The notes beneath the pieces are model-generated. The model was given only the letters and a program-made list of their open reading frames with translations, had not been told where the DNA came from and searched no databases. A DNA stretch of 64,000 bases from Paenibacillus sp. RC334 (GTDB lineage: Bacteria; Bacillota; Bacilli; Paenibacillales; Paenibacillaceae). The stretch's first letter is position 1, and each line of letters starts with the position of its first letter. Shown here one piece after another: positions 28,985 through 38,582 of this stretch. The DNA lies in the NCBI RefSeq assembly GCF_030034735.1, contig NZ_CP125370.1, forward strand, positions 3,410,001 to 3,474,000. The letters run 5' to 3'. Both the position numbers and the translations under genes were made by a program.

Positions 28985-30253
28985 TTATTTATAATGCCCC
29001 CCGATTTTTAGGGACCTTTCCAGCGCCTGACCGGCGTTGGTCAAAGAGGAAGCTCTTACAATAGCTGCACTACCATAGCGTTCTTTAATGCTATCTGTTG
29101 CTTTTTCCAGGGAACGTGTACGCTCCTGATCTTCAAAGAAGGAGAGTTGATATGTTTGATCGTCAACCAGTTCACTTAAAGTGACACCTAGGCGTCGTAT
29201 CGGCATGCCATTCCAAAAATTATAAAATATTTTTTTTGCTGCATCGTACACTTTATTCGTATTGTTAGTCGGGTCAGTAAGCTTCATTTGCCTGGAAAAT
29301 CCAGTAGGGGCTTCATATGGACTGCATATACAACTGACAGTCACAACAGAACCCATATACCCTTTACGACGGCTGTCTCGACAAACCTCTTCGGTGAGTT
29401 CAAGCAAAATCGTTTCAATCTCATTCTTGTTCGAATAATCCTTGGGCAGGGTCATTGCATGGCTTATCGACTTTTGCGGGGAATCGAGCGTAGATGGGAT
29501 AACAGGACTATCGTCCAAACCGTTAGCAGTTCTCCACATAATCTCAGCCTGGATGTCCGACTGTTTTCCAAAATGACTGCGGAGTTTCGTCTTAAGTTCT
29601 GGCAAAGTCATTCTGCCTATATCTCCAATAGTTGTTATGCCAAGCCGTACAAAATGTGCTGTCATCCGCGATCCCACTCCAAACATTTTGCTGACCGGCT
29701 GTGGCCACAATAAATGTTCAACTTCTGCTCTGGATAGTGTGAAAATCCCGTTTTTGTTCTTCTTGGCCCAAATGTCAGTTGCAATTTTTGCAAGTATCTT
29801 ATTGAAGCTGCTTCCTATTCGAACCCAAACTCCAGTTTGTAAAAGAACATTTTGCTGAATGTCTTTTGCAATAACTAATGAATCACCAAACGTTCTTACA
29901 CTACCAGAAATATCCAAGAACTGTTCATCAATACTAAACACTTCTACAAGATCAGTATACTCCTTGTATATATTCGTGATTGCTAAAGAAACATCAATAT
30001 AGTATTTCATCCGTGGTCGTACGATAACAAGTTTAGGACACTTTTTCACAGCTTCTCCCAGACGCTCTGCTGTAGTTACACCAAAACTTTTTGCAATGGG
30101 GCACGCCGCTAAAATGATTCCCGACCTACGTGAAGGATCGCCAGCTACCACAAGTGGTTTATTTCTATATTCTGGGTGAGAAGCTTTTTCCACGCTAGCG
30201 TAAAAACTTTGACAATCTGCTAAAAAAATTGTTCTCTTATCTTTTTTAATCAT
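28985..30253 (-). CDS. uvrX: UvrX-type Y-family DNA polymerase (intact copy)
   Basis: A 422-aa translesion polymerase. D13 in FLADCQSFY and D109/E110 in FSIDEQFLDI are the metal-binding acidic residues. It also has VRIGSSFNKILAKIATD (palm/fingers), FGVGSRMTAHFVRLGITTIGD (helix-hairpin-helix thumb) and a C-terminal little-finger domain from about 245. This is the SP-beta UvrX / YqjW subfamily, induced by SOS in Bacillus. I start at the ATG at 30251-30253 with TTGGAGGTG upstream. A LexA-like box lies in the promoter. Remnants of related genes occur at 15.6, 32.7-32.9 and 40.6 kb. Confidence 0.95.
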   Translation of the reverse strand: MIKKDKRTIFLADCQSFYASVEKASHPEYRNKPLVVAGDPSRRSGIILAACPIAKSFGVTTAERLGEAVKKCPKLVIVRPRMKYYIDVSLAITNIYKEYTDLVEVFSIDEQFLDISGSVRTFGDSLVIAKDIQQNVLLQTGVWVRIGSSFNKILAKIATDIWAKKNKNGIFTLSRAEVEHLLWPQPVSKMFGVGSRMTAHFVRLGITTIGDIGRMTLPELKTKLRSHFGKQSDIQAEIMWRTANGLDDSPVIPSTLDSPQKSISHAMTLPKDYSNKNEIETILLELTEEVCRDSRRKGYMGSVVTVSCICSPYEAPTGFSRQMKLTDPTNNTNKVYDAAKKIFYNFWNGMPIRRLGVTLSELVDDQTYQLSFFEDQERTRSLEKATDSIKERYGSAAIVRASSLTNAGQALERSLKIGGHYK

Positions 30254-30301
30254 GTTGCACCTCCAAAAAGCAAATGAATAAGAGCATACATTCACAAGTC
30301 A

Positions 30302-30323
30302 ATTATATACCAAACATACGTTC
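30302..30323 (-). promoter_or_regulatory. LexA-like box and -10 of uvrX
   Basis: On the minus strand GAACGTATGTTT (30312-30323) is followed after four bases by TATAAT (30302-30307). One base deviates from the GAAC-N4-GTTC core. The geometry equals that at 15511-15532. Confidence 0.75.
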
Positions 30324-30349
30324 TATACACAAAGTAAATACTGGAATTA

Positions 30350-30393
30350 AAAAAATAGTGGACAGCAATTAAAGAGCTATCTCCACTATTTTT
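30350..30393 (-). terminator. Terminator after the DGQHR-type remnant
   Basis: AAAAATAGTGGA / TCCACTATTTTT stem with T runs on both strands, between the remnant at 30493 and the uvrX promoter. Confidence 0.8.
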
Positions 30394-30492
30394 GTTACTT
30401 ATATCATGTGCTAAGCATCCTGCCTTTTATAAAAAATGTATTACTAATAAAGAGCTTAAGTCTATCTAAGATGTTTAGGGATATAAAAACAA

Positions 30493-30990
30493 TTACGCCA
30501 AAAGCATCATATCGATTAAATCTGCTGCTAAAGATTTAGATCCACTCACACCTTTTACATATTTTAAAGGACCGTCAGATGACCAATTCATTGTACTGAG
30601 CTTCTTTACTCTCTTATGCATCATATTATAATCGATTCTACCACGCTCATTTATGCACATTGTTAGAAGCTTGGACCCCGCAATAGAAAGAGCATCTAGA
30701 CAAAAAATATGAGTGATACGGTACTCCCCGTAGTCAATCCATTCCTTGGAGAATGTATCTTTAATTGATCGATAATAGTTTAATGCAACTTGGTATCTCT
30801 CTTCGTTGCTCGTCCCTATTAACTTTTGTTCCTTAAATAACAATTGAGTAGTTCGATACAGATTTTGGAGAGTAATGTGACGTCCGCGAGTGCGTTTACC
30901 TATTATGCTGCCAATATTGTGGAAGGGACTCTCTGGTCTAGTGATAAGTTCAGTCGCGATCCAGCTAGACTCATCAGAATTACGGCGTTA
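30493..30990 (-). pseudogene. C-terminal remnant of a DGQHR/DndB-like protein
   Basis: The frame is open from just after a stop near 30995 and reads SSWIATELITRPESPFHNIG, then RTRGRHITLQNLYRTTQLLF, then DYGEYRITHIFCLDALSIAG, ending LAADLIDMMLLA. This pattern, including the LSTMNWS segment, resembles the C-terminal half of DGQHR-domain proteins such as DndB, the regulator of DNA phosphorothioation. The DGQHR motif itself and the whole N-terminal half are absent, and no dnd genes are nearby. The assignment is from memory of the family and only moderately certain. Confidence 0.5.
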
Positions 30991-31140
30991 AGATAGTGCA
31001 TTGTAAACCCTCCACATCATATCGACTCAACCTGATAATCTTATGGTATCATCAACGATGACAGAAGTATAATTTATGATAAGTATGCTTTCGATGCATT
31101 TCAGTAATGAATAATGTGAAATGAATTCAGGAGGACACGT

Positions 31141-31597
31141 ATGGAAATTCAACAATTAAAATATTTTCAGGTCTTGGCTGACATACAGCATGTTACGCGA
31201 GCTTCAGAGGTACTGAACCTTTCCCAGCCAGCATTAAGCCGATCAATCTCCAAGCTCATTTCATTGGTTTGAACGAATTAGCTAATGAATCCCTTATTTT
31301 GTTAAAAAAGGATACGCTCTCCGTCAAACCACGGATCTGATGTTTCAAGAACACGGAATCCAACCTCACATCACCTTTGAAGGCGAAGAGGTCGCAACCG
31401 TTGCGGGACTGGTGGGCTCAGGCCTTGGCGTATCGTTGCTTCCAGACTTACAGGGACTGGACACCCATAAGGTTGTCCAAGTCCGCCTAAATGTCCCAGA
31501 ATGCCACCGATCCATAGGATTAGCATGGAGGATTGAGAGATATTTACCGCCCGCTGCTGGGAGTTTTAAAAATTTTATTATAGCCAAATTTTCTTAG
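31141..31597 (+). pseudogene. LysR-type regulator, internally deleted
   Basis: MEIQQLKYFQVLADIQHVTRA and SQPALSRSISKL form an intact LysR helix-turn-helix start with AGGAGG upstream. The frame is then broken near 31260 and most of the effector domain is missing. A C-terminal piece from 31340 reads TFEGEEVATVAGLVGSGLGVSLLPD. The remnant is about half the length of a LysR protein. Confidence 0.85.
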
Positions 31598-31846
31598 GGA
31601 AATTTTACAACTGGGAACAAGATGAAAAGATTAGAGCAGCGGGCTGATTATAAAATTCATCTCTATTGGATGCTAGGATTAACCGTATTTGGGATGCATC
31701 TGATACGCAAATAAAATTAAAAGCATGGGAAACCTGTCTCCTCTTTAATGAACCAGTTACTACGACCTGATATTTTGGAATTGAAGTGAATAGAACTCAC
31801 TATAACTTGTGGGAAATAGGGTGCGGTTTGGTCACAACATGTAAAA
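31598..31846. other. Spacer without a recognisable gene
   Basis: AT-rich, with no ribosome-binding site or coherent reading frame. Nothing supportable is seen. Confidence 0.4.
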
Positions 31847-32694
<848 letters not shown>

Positions 32695-32811
32695 CTGGAT
32701 CACAGTCCCGTCAAGCCGGAAACATTGGATACACCCCCAAAATCGATCGGTCATATAATGACCCTGCCCCGGGATTATGTTCAGTCTGCGGAAGTGGAGA
32801 CTATCCTGCTT
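32695..32811 (+). pseudogene. UvrX-type polymerase remnant, middle segment
   Basis: The plus strand reads LDHSPVKPETLDTPPKSIG and then HIMTLPRDYVQSAEVETILL. This aligns with about residues 246-284 of the intact UvrX (LDDSPVIPSTLDSPQKSIS, HAMTLPKDY). It ends at 32811, where an inverted piece of the same gene family begins. Confidence 0.85.
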
Positions 32812-32948
32812 GGCATCAATATAATATTTCATATGGGGACGGGCAAATCACAAGCTCAGGACACTTCTTGAGAGCTTCACCGAGCCTTTTTGCTGTAGAC
32901 ACTCCGAAGCTTTTTGCCATAGGACAGGCTGCCAAAATAATTCCGGAT
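32812..32948 (-). pseudogene. UvrX-type polymerase remnant, N-terminal segment in inverted orientation
   Basis: The minus strand reads SGIILAACPMAKSFGVSTAK, then RLGEALKKCPELVI, then after a one-base shift PHMKYYIDA, matching about residues 43-88 of UvrX. It is head-to-head with the residue 246-284 segment, so an inversion or joining of two copies has occurred at about 32812. Confidence 0.85.
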
Positions 32949-33139
32949 CCTCTTTACCAAGACTTAATTTTATAAATTCTTGTTCATAAGGTGGTTAATC
33001 GATATATATGTATTTATCGATAGATAAGAGCAGCTCCATATAAAATAGAAGCTGCTGCTTCCTGTTTATTTTACAACTTTAAAATATTTTAAAAAGGAGG
33101 CGTAAAATGCCTGAACTAACTGCAATGAAATGTAATGAG

Positions 33140-34033
33140 TTAGCCCTTCATTAGAACAGATTGGAGCTCAACCAAGAACTGTTCTAAGTTTACAGGGTCC
33201 TGCCCTGTGAGTTCTGCAAATGCTGGAGAAACCTGTTCATATTCTCCTTTAGCAGCTGCAGTATCAAAAGAAGCTAATCCCTGTGCCACTTTCGGAGGCG
33301 CTCCAAACGCTTCATACATACCTTCTACTTGTTTTATGTTTATTAGGTTGTACGTAATGCTCTTACCTGTGATTTTATTTAAAATGTCTGCTATATCGGA
33401 GCTGGAGAGTGCTGTTGGACCGGTAATATTCAAGGTGCGTTTGTCCTGTTTCGCAAAAGCTAATGCCACTGCCGCTGCAATTGCACAATCATTACGAGTG
33501 ACGTAAGCAACTTTGCCTTCGTCTATAGCGTTGATATATTGACCAGTTTTAACTGCATGTACTAGAGAAGGTAGTAAATTATCAGCATACAAATTATTAC
33601 GAAGTATAGTATAAGCGAGACCACTTTGGTGTAAGGCTTGTTCCGTTCCATAGTGGTCAGAAGCAGTAGTATTAGCTGTGCCAGGCACAGGATTCAGAAA
33701 TGAAGTATAGACAATGTGCTTTACTCCTTTCTGGGCTGCTATCTGTATCGCATCCTGATGCTGTTTCAATCGTTGACCAGGTACTGCCAGAGCGTCGGTA
33801 CTAATAAGAAGTAACCGTTGTACTCCAGCAAAGGATTCTTTTAACTGCTCTAGATAGTTAAAATCTGCTTGACGGACCTCTAATCCTTGCGTAACTAGAT
33901 CCGAAAGTTTCTCAGGGTGACGTGTTAATGCAATAATTGATCCTTCATAATGGTCAAGCAGCCATTCTATAGCTGTACGGCCTAGATGCCCGCTTGCTCC
34001 CGTGACTAATAATGTATCTTTTTGTGTGCTCAT
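33140..34033 (-). CDS. NAD(P)H-binding SDR family oxidoreductase (QorB/NmrA-like)
   Basis: A 297-aa atypical short-chain dehydrogenase. LLVTGASGHLGRTAIEWL at 8-25 is the glycine-rich dinucleotide site. The segment HIVYTSFLNPVPG and the C-terminal organisation resemble QorB, NADPH:quinone oxidoreductase 2. It is downstream of the nitrilase gene with a 62-base gap, probably one operon controlled through the palindrome at 35161-35188. Quinone or electrophile detoxification is a reasonable guess. Confidence 0.88.
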   Translation of the reverse strand: MSTQKDTLLVTGASGHLGRTAIEWLLDHYEGSIIALTRHPEKLSDLVTQGLEVRQADFNYLEQLKESFAGVQRLLLISTDALAVPGQRLKQHQDAIQIAAQKGVKHIVYTSFLNPVPGTANTTASDHYGTEQALHQSGLAYTILRNNLYADNLLPSLVHAVKTGQYINAIDEGKVAYVTRNDCAIAAAVALAFAKQDKRTLNITGPTALSSSDIADILNKITGKSITYNLINIKQVEGMYEAFGAPPKVAQGLASFDTAAAKGEYEQVSPAFAELTGQDPVNLEQFLVELQSVLMKG

Positions 34034-34095
34034 ATTAGTATATCCTCCTCAAAGTAACAAAATTAAAATATGATTTACCTTATTGACTGATGGCT

Positions 34096-35019
34096 CTAAA
34101 ATATATCAACAGATGAAGGTGCAGACGCAGAAAAATTAAAGTTTTGGCGGATATTAAACAACCATTTTTCATAGATTTCTGGTCGCCAATCTGGAGAACC
34201 TGTAAGTGGATTGGCTCCAAACAAAGTTAGCATTTGACGTGATTTATCAACGAGTGACAGATTCAGCGTTGCGACTTGTAATTCTTCTCTGGATCCGGCT
34301 GGTTTAGCATAATAAGCTGTACTTAAGATAGATGACGAAGGACCAATAATGAGACTCTCACCTGAAAAAGATAAATTACAATCGTATCCTACCAGATTGG
34401 AACTCATTATAAATAATGCATTTTCAATTACACGTGCTTTGAGTTGAGTAAAATAACTGTCTTCCCAGCCTATAGCAGATGCCGTCGGATTAAGATACAA
34501 CCTAGAGCCAAGAGCGGCATAATACCTTACCACTTCGGGGAATGTATAGGTATCGAAACATATACCAATACCTACAGGTCCCCATGGTGTATCAAATAAC
34601 AAAGGATCGTTTCCTTTTGTGGCCCACAACAGCTCATGACCAACAGGATGAATTTTTCGGTAAGCACCTACAATGCCTCCTGGGCCAACAACGAGTGCTG
34701 TATTGTAAAGTATAGAAGAATCTATAGCATCGCGTTCTGGCATACCCACTATAATATATGCATTATGTTTTTGAGCAAGTAAAGCCAGCTCGTTGGCTGC
34801 TGGACCTGGTATTGTTTCCGCATTTTCAATTTGCATTGCTGTGGAATCTTTCTCAATGTTATACCCGGTAAGTGCCATTTCCGGGAAAAGAATAATTTTA
34901 GCACCCTGTTCAGCAGCAGATTGAATATATTCTTTAATTCGAGCTAAATTCCCAGTTTTATTTCCCCATTCTGCATGGAAATTAATATTTGCTACCGTAA
35001 CGATATTTTCATAAGACAT
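34096..35019 (-). CDS. Carbon-nitrogen hydrolase (nitrilase superfamily)
   Basis: A 307-aa cytoplasmic amidase/nitrilase fold. The catalytic triad is E47 (IILFPEMALTGY), K122 (YRKIHP) and C154 (GIGICFDTYTFPE). The tail from about 270 (GANPLTGSPDWRPEIYEKW) is unlike the omega-amidase core and may set specificity. The ATG at 35017-35019 has AAAGGAG upstream. It is first in a nitrilase-SDR operon preceded by a WYL-type operator. Confidence 0.92.
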   Translation of the reverse strand: MSYENIVTVANINFHAEWGNKTGNLARIKEYIQSAAEQGAKIILFPEMALTGYNIEKDSTAMQIENAETIPGPAANELALLAQKHNAYIIVGMPERDAIDSSILYNTALVVGPGGIVGAYRKIHPVGHELLWATKGNDPLLFDTPWGPVGIGICFDTYTFPEVVRYYAALGSRLYLNPTASAIGWEDSYFTQLKARVIENALFIMSSNLVGYDCNLSFSGESLIIGPSSSILSTAYYAKPAGSREELQVATLNLSLVDKSRQMLTLFGANPLTGSPDWRPEIYEKWLFNIRQNFNFSASAPSSVDIF

Positions 35020-35148
35020 AGTTACTCTCCTTTTGTATGGATTGCGCTACTTGAGTTAAACTGAAATAAAATTGGTTCAGGCATGTTTATGAAGTTGGTT
35101 TATCCAGTGATTATTGAGACATTCCTGATTTGATCAGCAGGTATCTAA

Positions 35149-35188
35149 ACTATACAGAAACACTACTGACAACTGTATGGCAGTAGTG
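35149..35188 (-). promoter_or_regulatory. WYL-regulon operator 1 with -10 box
   Basis: CACTACTG / CAGTAGTG arms (35161-35188) around AC-aactgtat-GG. The minus-strand -10 box TATAGT lies at 35149-35154. The TACTGAC half-site begins 15 bases from the -10 edge, exactly as in the other two sites. It stands upstream of the nitrilase-SDR operon. Confidence 0.75.
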
Positions 35189-35419
35189 TTTTTGGTGTTC
35201 AAATATTTATTTTTTAGTTTGACAAATGAATTTTCAAACCATAAACTGATGAAATTGAAATAGAAAGTTCTTCCATATTAGCAAAACTCATTCTATTTCA
35301 ACTGTGGTACAGGCGATCCGAAATTGGGCCACCTGTACCTTTTTTTGTGCACGAATTCATGCACACAAGCAATCAAAACGAAGGTGGAAATAAAAAAGGT
35401 GGAGAGATTTAGGAATAAC

Positions 35420-36370
35420 AGCGAGGATATATTTTAACTGGTATTTTACTTGCCACAACGATATCAACACCGATTTTTGGTAAGTTAAGTGATTTATACG
35501 GAAGAAAACCAGTCTTTGTGATTGGCAGCATCCTTTTTTCTCTTGGTTCTTTTTGGTGTATGTTTGCCCATTCAATGGAGTCGCTAATTATATATCGGAT
35601 AATTCAGGGGATAGGAGCAGGAAGTGTAGTTCCGGTTACTTTTACAATTGTAGGAGATATCTATAAAGCAGAAGAGAGGGGCAAAGGATTGAAAAGCAGG
35701 CAAAGGAACCAGTCGTTCCGCTAAAACTGTTTCGTATTCGTGATATCATGATTTCATGTATAGCCGGCTTTCTGGTAAGTTCATTGATTATAGGATTGAC
35801 TAGTTATTTACCACTATGGATTCAAGGTGTCTACGGGGGTAATGCATCTTCCGCTGGAGTGGCACTATTACCAATGACTATAGGCTGGTTTATTAGTTCA
35901 ATCGTTAGTGGAAGAATCATGTTTTCTCTCGGCCCTCGGATTACATGTATTATTGGTTCAAGTTTTATCGTTTTTGGCGCTGTCACTCTGGCGTTTTTTT
36001 GAATAGTAGCTCACCGTCCTGGTTTTTACCGCTGTGTACGCTGCTGTATGGTATAGGTTTTGGTTTTTGTGTTACTGTCTTTACTGTTATTGCGCAGTCT
36101 GCAGTTGGATTTAAACTAAGAGGATCGTCAATTGCACTATCAACGTTTTTAAGGAGTCTGGGTTCTACCTTGGGAGCAGCGGTATTTGGCTCATGGCTTA
36201 ATTATAGAACTACTTCGGAGGTTCAACAAGAAGACCTGCTATCTCAAAAAGTTACACAGTCGGATATCGACTCGATTCTTTCACCACATTCACATCAGGC
36301 AGGGGATCAGGTCGCTCTGCTCTTGCGTGGTCTTCTGGAACACAGTTTGCAATCCCTCTTTAATGGTTTC
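35420..36370 (+). pseudogene. MFS drug transporter (EmrB/QacA type), deleted and frameshifted
   Basis: The surviving first part is GYILTGILLATTISTPIFGK, LSDLYGRKPVFVIGS (motif A) and YRIIQGIGAGSVVPVTFT, so the first helix is lost. A deletion near 35690 jumps to VPLKLFRIRDIMISCIAGF in the second half. A shift near 36000 then follows, with LYGIGFGFCVTVFTVIAQSAVG and STLGAAVFGSWLN. The end merges with an inverted azoreductase remnant at about 36370. In the original gene this would be a 14-helix proton-driven multidrug exporter. Confidence 0.87.
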
Positions 36371-36532
36371 AGAATTTATTTCCGGCACCTGTAAATCATA
36401 CAGATCAAAATGAATAATTTTATGTTGCGGATAAGTTGCACGATAAGAATCCGCCAATTGCTGACCAACCGATAGAACGCAGGAATGAGAGGAGAATCCT
36501 GAATGTGCAGTGAGAAATAAAATAGTGGACAT
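36365..36532 (-). pseudogene. FMN-dependent NADH-azoreductase, N-terminal remnant
   Basis: The frame STILFLTAHSGFSSHSCVLS, GQQLADSYRATYPQHKIIHF and DLYDLQVPEI matches the flavodoxin-like N-terminus of AzoR/AcpD. Homology stops after about 55 codons where the convergent MFS remnant begins. The promoter, with a WYL-type operator at 36617-36642, is preserved. Confidence 0.75.
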
Positions 36533-36603
36533 GTTGGTGTCTTCCTTCCAGTAAGTAAATTGTCTAACTTGGCAACCCATAAAAATATATGCGCTTAGAT
36601 TAA

Positions 36604-36642
36604 ACTATACAAAAATGCTACTGACGATAGTGTGTCAGTAGC
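36604..36642 (-). promoter_or_regulatory. WYL-regulon operator 2 with -10 box
   Basis: Perfect 9-bp arms GCTACTGAC / GTCAGTAGC (36617-36642) with an 8-base centre, and TATAGT on the minus strand at 36604-36609. It precedes the azoreductase remnant and overlaps the last codons of the WYL regulator gene. Confidence 0.78.
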
Positions 36643-37582
36643 GCTCTAGCATCTTTTGAATTTCTTTGTGGACCTGATCCCGAAAGGATTCCGGTTCGAG
36701 AACAATTACATCAGACCCCCAGTTGAGAATCCAGGACAATAATTCTTCCGGTTGACGAACACGGAAATTCACCACATATCCGTCCGGACATAGCTCGGCA
36801 TCTTCCATATAATAATTGTTTGTTTCTTGAACCTTACCTGCAAGTTCTGCTTTAAACAATGCACGGATATGAATATGACGATCATCTTTCCGTCTATATT
36901 CATGCAGATTGAAATCCTCTGGAAGCTGAAAAGGTTCATCTGTAATAACAAGATCACTAATTCGGGAGATTTTAAAGTGGCGGATATCTTCACGCAAATC
37001 ACATCTGGCGAGCAACATCCACATGCCTTGTAGCAATACTAGTCCGAAAGGTGCCACGGTCCGGATGGTTTCACTATAGCCATTCGACTCTTTTACGCCT
37101 TTACGGTATTTAAATCTAACTTTTTTTCCATCAAGCATAGCGATACGTATAATCGCCAGATCATTTCTTGTAGGTTCTCCTGCTGCTGGTTCTTCAGGAG
37201 GTAAAAGTCGGATGTTACTGTAATTCCGACCAGCCTCTTCTCTTACTTTTTGAGGTAAGATTGTTTCTATTTTAGCACGAGAAGAACGAGCATTTTTGCT
37301 AAGGTTGCTATCAAAATGGTGTTCTATAAAATCAGAACCAATTAATAATGTTAAAGCCTCTTCCATCGTAAAACTAATGGGAGGCAGAAAGTATCCCTCC
37401 ATTAAGGAATAACCTGATCCCGGCAGACCTACAATTGGAATACCCGCTTCGCTAAGAGCCTGGATATCACGATAGATTGTTCGTACACTGGTTTCTACCC
37501 GCGCTGCCAGCTCTTCAGCTTTTAATACACGACTGCGTTGCAATTCTAACACAATGGCTAACAGGCGTTCTGTTTTATTCAA
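36635..37582 (-). CDS. HTH/WYL-domain transcriptional regulator (YafY family)
   Basis: A 315-aa regulator. The N-terminal DeoR-type helix-turn-helix reads LKAEELAARVETSVRTIYRDIQAL at about 20-43, followed by EAGIPIVGLPGSGYSL. The WYL domain spans about 140-225, with the degenerate WML in GMWMLLARCDL. A C-terminal WCX region follows (residues 235-315). WYL domains sense small ligands or nucleic acids. It is the second gene after sfsA (16-base gap). Three matching palindromes nearby suggest that it controls its own operon, the nitrilase-SDR operon and the former azoreductase gene. Confidence 0.9.
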   Translation of the reverse strand: MNKTERLLAIVLELQRSRVLKAEELAARVETSVRTIYRDIQALSEAGIPIVGLPGSGYSLMEGYFLPPISFTMEEALTLLIGSDFIEHHFDSNLSKNARSSRAKIETILPQKVREEAGRNYSNIRLLPPEEPAAGEPTRNDLAIIRIAMLDGKKVRFKYRKGVKESNGYSETIRTVAPFGLVLLQGMWMLLARCDLREDIRHFKISRISDLVITDEPFQLPEDFNLHEYRRKDDRHIHIRALFKAELAGKVQETNNYYMEDAELCPDGYVVNFRVRQPEELLSWILNWGSDVIVLEPESFRDQVHKEIQKMLERY

Positions 37583-37598
37583 CTTATGGTCTTCCTCC

Positions 37599-38354
37599 TT
37601 AGCCAGTGAAATTCTCAGTCATTTCATAATAATTAACCAGGTCAACTCCAGTGGAAGTGATTTTAAAATTGATTTGCCATATTTCGATTCCTTGCTGGAT
37701 TGAAGCATATATAGATTCTTTAATATAATGACTATTTTTATTTTTCATGGCAGGTCGAAAGCCTTGGTTATTATACACTAAACAGGTTAATAAAATCGCT
37801 CGTTCATTGGCTTCTAAACTTCCAGCCAACTCACTAATATGCTTGATGAATCGCTCATGAGAATTAAAGTCGCTCCCTTTTTGTTCAGTAATATGAGCGG
37901 GAATTTCGATCTGCAATTGCTGAAGAGGGGTTTTAACCTCAATATAGGTGTTATTCACTAGGAAATCTAACTTTGAATTTCCGAGTTTCTGCTCTCGTTT
38001 CAATGTAGTTCCGTTTTTAACCATGTCTGATAACTGGTCGGTGACTATATAATGCTCTACATAACGATTAGCTGCATTTTGGTTAATACCGATCCAATTT
38101 TTCTGTTCTGAGTTAAGGTGGTCAAGTGATATAGCTTCAACAGTATAGGGTGTTTTTCGTTTTAGATCAGTGCTATGAGACAACAAACAAGCAATATCTC
38201 GAATAACAATATTACCGATTCGTCCAGTAGTAGGGCAATGGCAATCATAAATGATTCCATTAATCTCTACTTCCATGATAAAACGATTTCTACGCTTGCG
38301 AATTATCCCTTCCTGAAGAGGGGGCTCAAAAATAAATGGATTATTGTTTTTCAT
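37599..38354 (-). CDS. SfsA family protein (sugar fermentation stimulation/nuclease-like)
   Basis: A 251-aa protein with an N-terminal OB-like part (RRNRFIMEVEINGIIYDCHCPTTGRIGNI) and a central nuclease-like core, LDFLVNNTYIEVKTPLQQLQ, carrying the D-(x)n-E-V-K residues of restriction-endonuclease folds. SfsA proteins bind DNA and have been proposed as nucleases. The second conserved patch is ERFIKHISELA. The ATG at 38352-38354 follows CAGGAGA. It is first in the sfsA-WYL operon, with operator 3 about 150 bases upstream. Confidence 0.82.
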   Translation of the reverse strand: MKNNNPFIFEPPLQEGIIRKRRNRFIMEVEINGIIYDCHCPTTGRIGNIVIRDIACLLSHSTDLKRKTPYTVEAISLDHLNSEQKNWIGINQNAANRYVEHYIVTDQLSDMVKNGTTLKREQKLGNSKLDFLVNNTYIEVKTPLQQLQIEIPAHITEQKGSDFNSHERFIKHISELAGSLEANERAILLTCLVYNNQGFRPAMKNKNSHYIKESIYASIQQGIEIWQINFKITSTGVDLVNYYEMTENFTG

Positions 38355-38489
38355 TAGATGTCTCCTGGATAAGATCTGAATTGCTGTTCTTAGTGAATAT
38401 ATAGAAAAAAGCATACCAAGAAGGAGAAATTACAAGATGCAATTCAAAATCTCTATAGTCAGTGTATAGCTTGTTAACACTGCACCTTG

Positions 38490-38528
38490 ATTATATAAAA
38501 ACACTCCTGACAACAGTATGTCAGTAGT
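38490..38528 (-). promoter_or_regulatory. WYL-regulon operator 3 with -10 box
   Basis: ACTcCTGAC / GTCAGtAGT (38503-38528) around AACAGTAT, with one mismatched pair in the arms. The minus-strand TATAAT lies at 38490-38495, again 15 bases from the half-site. It is upstream of sfsA and the WYL gene. Confidence 0.75.
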
Positions 38529-38582
38529 ATTATTATACTAAAATCATTAAATTAGGAAAATTTGAAATTTTATAATATTTTC

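Noticed and set aside
30493-30990. Complete Dnd phosphorothioation system
   Set aside because: Only a C-terminal DndB-like fragment is present; no dndA, C, D or E genes in the window.
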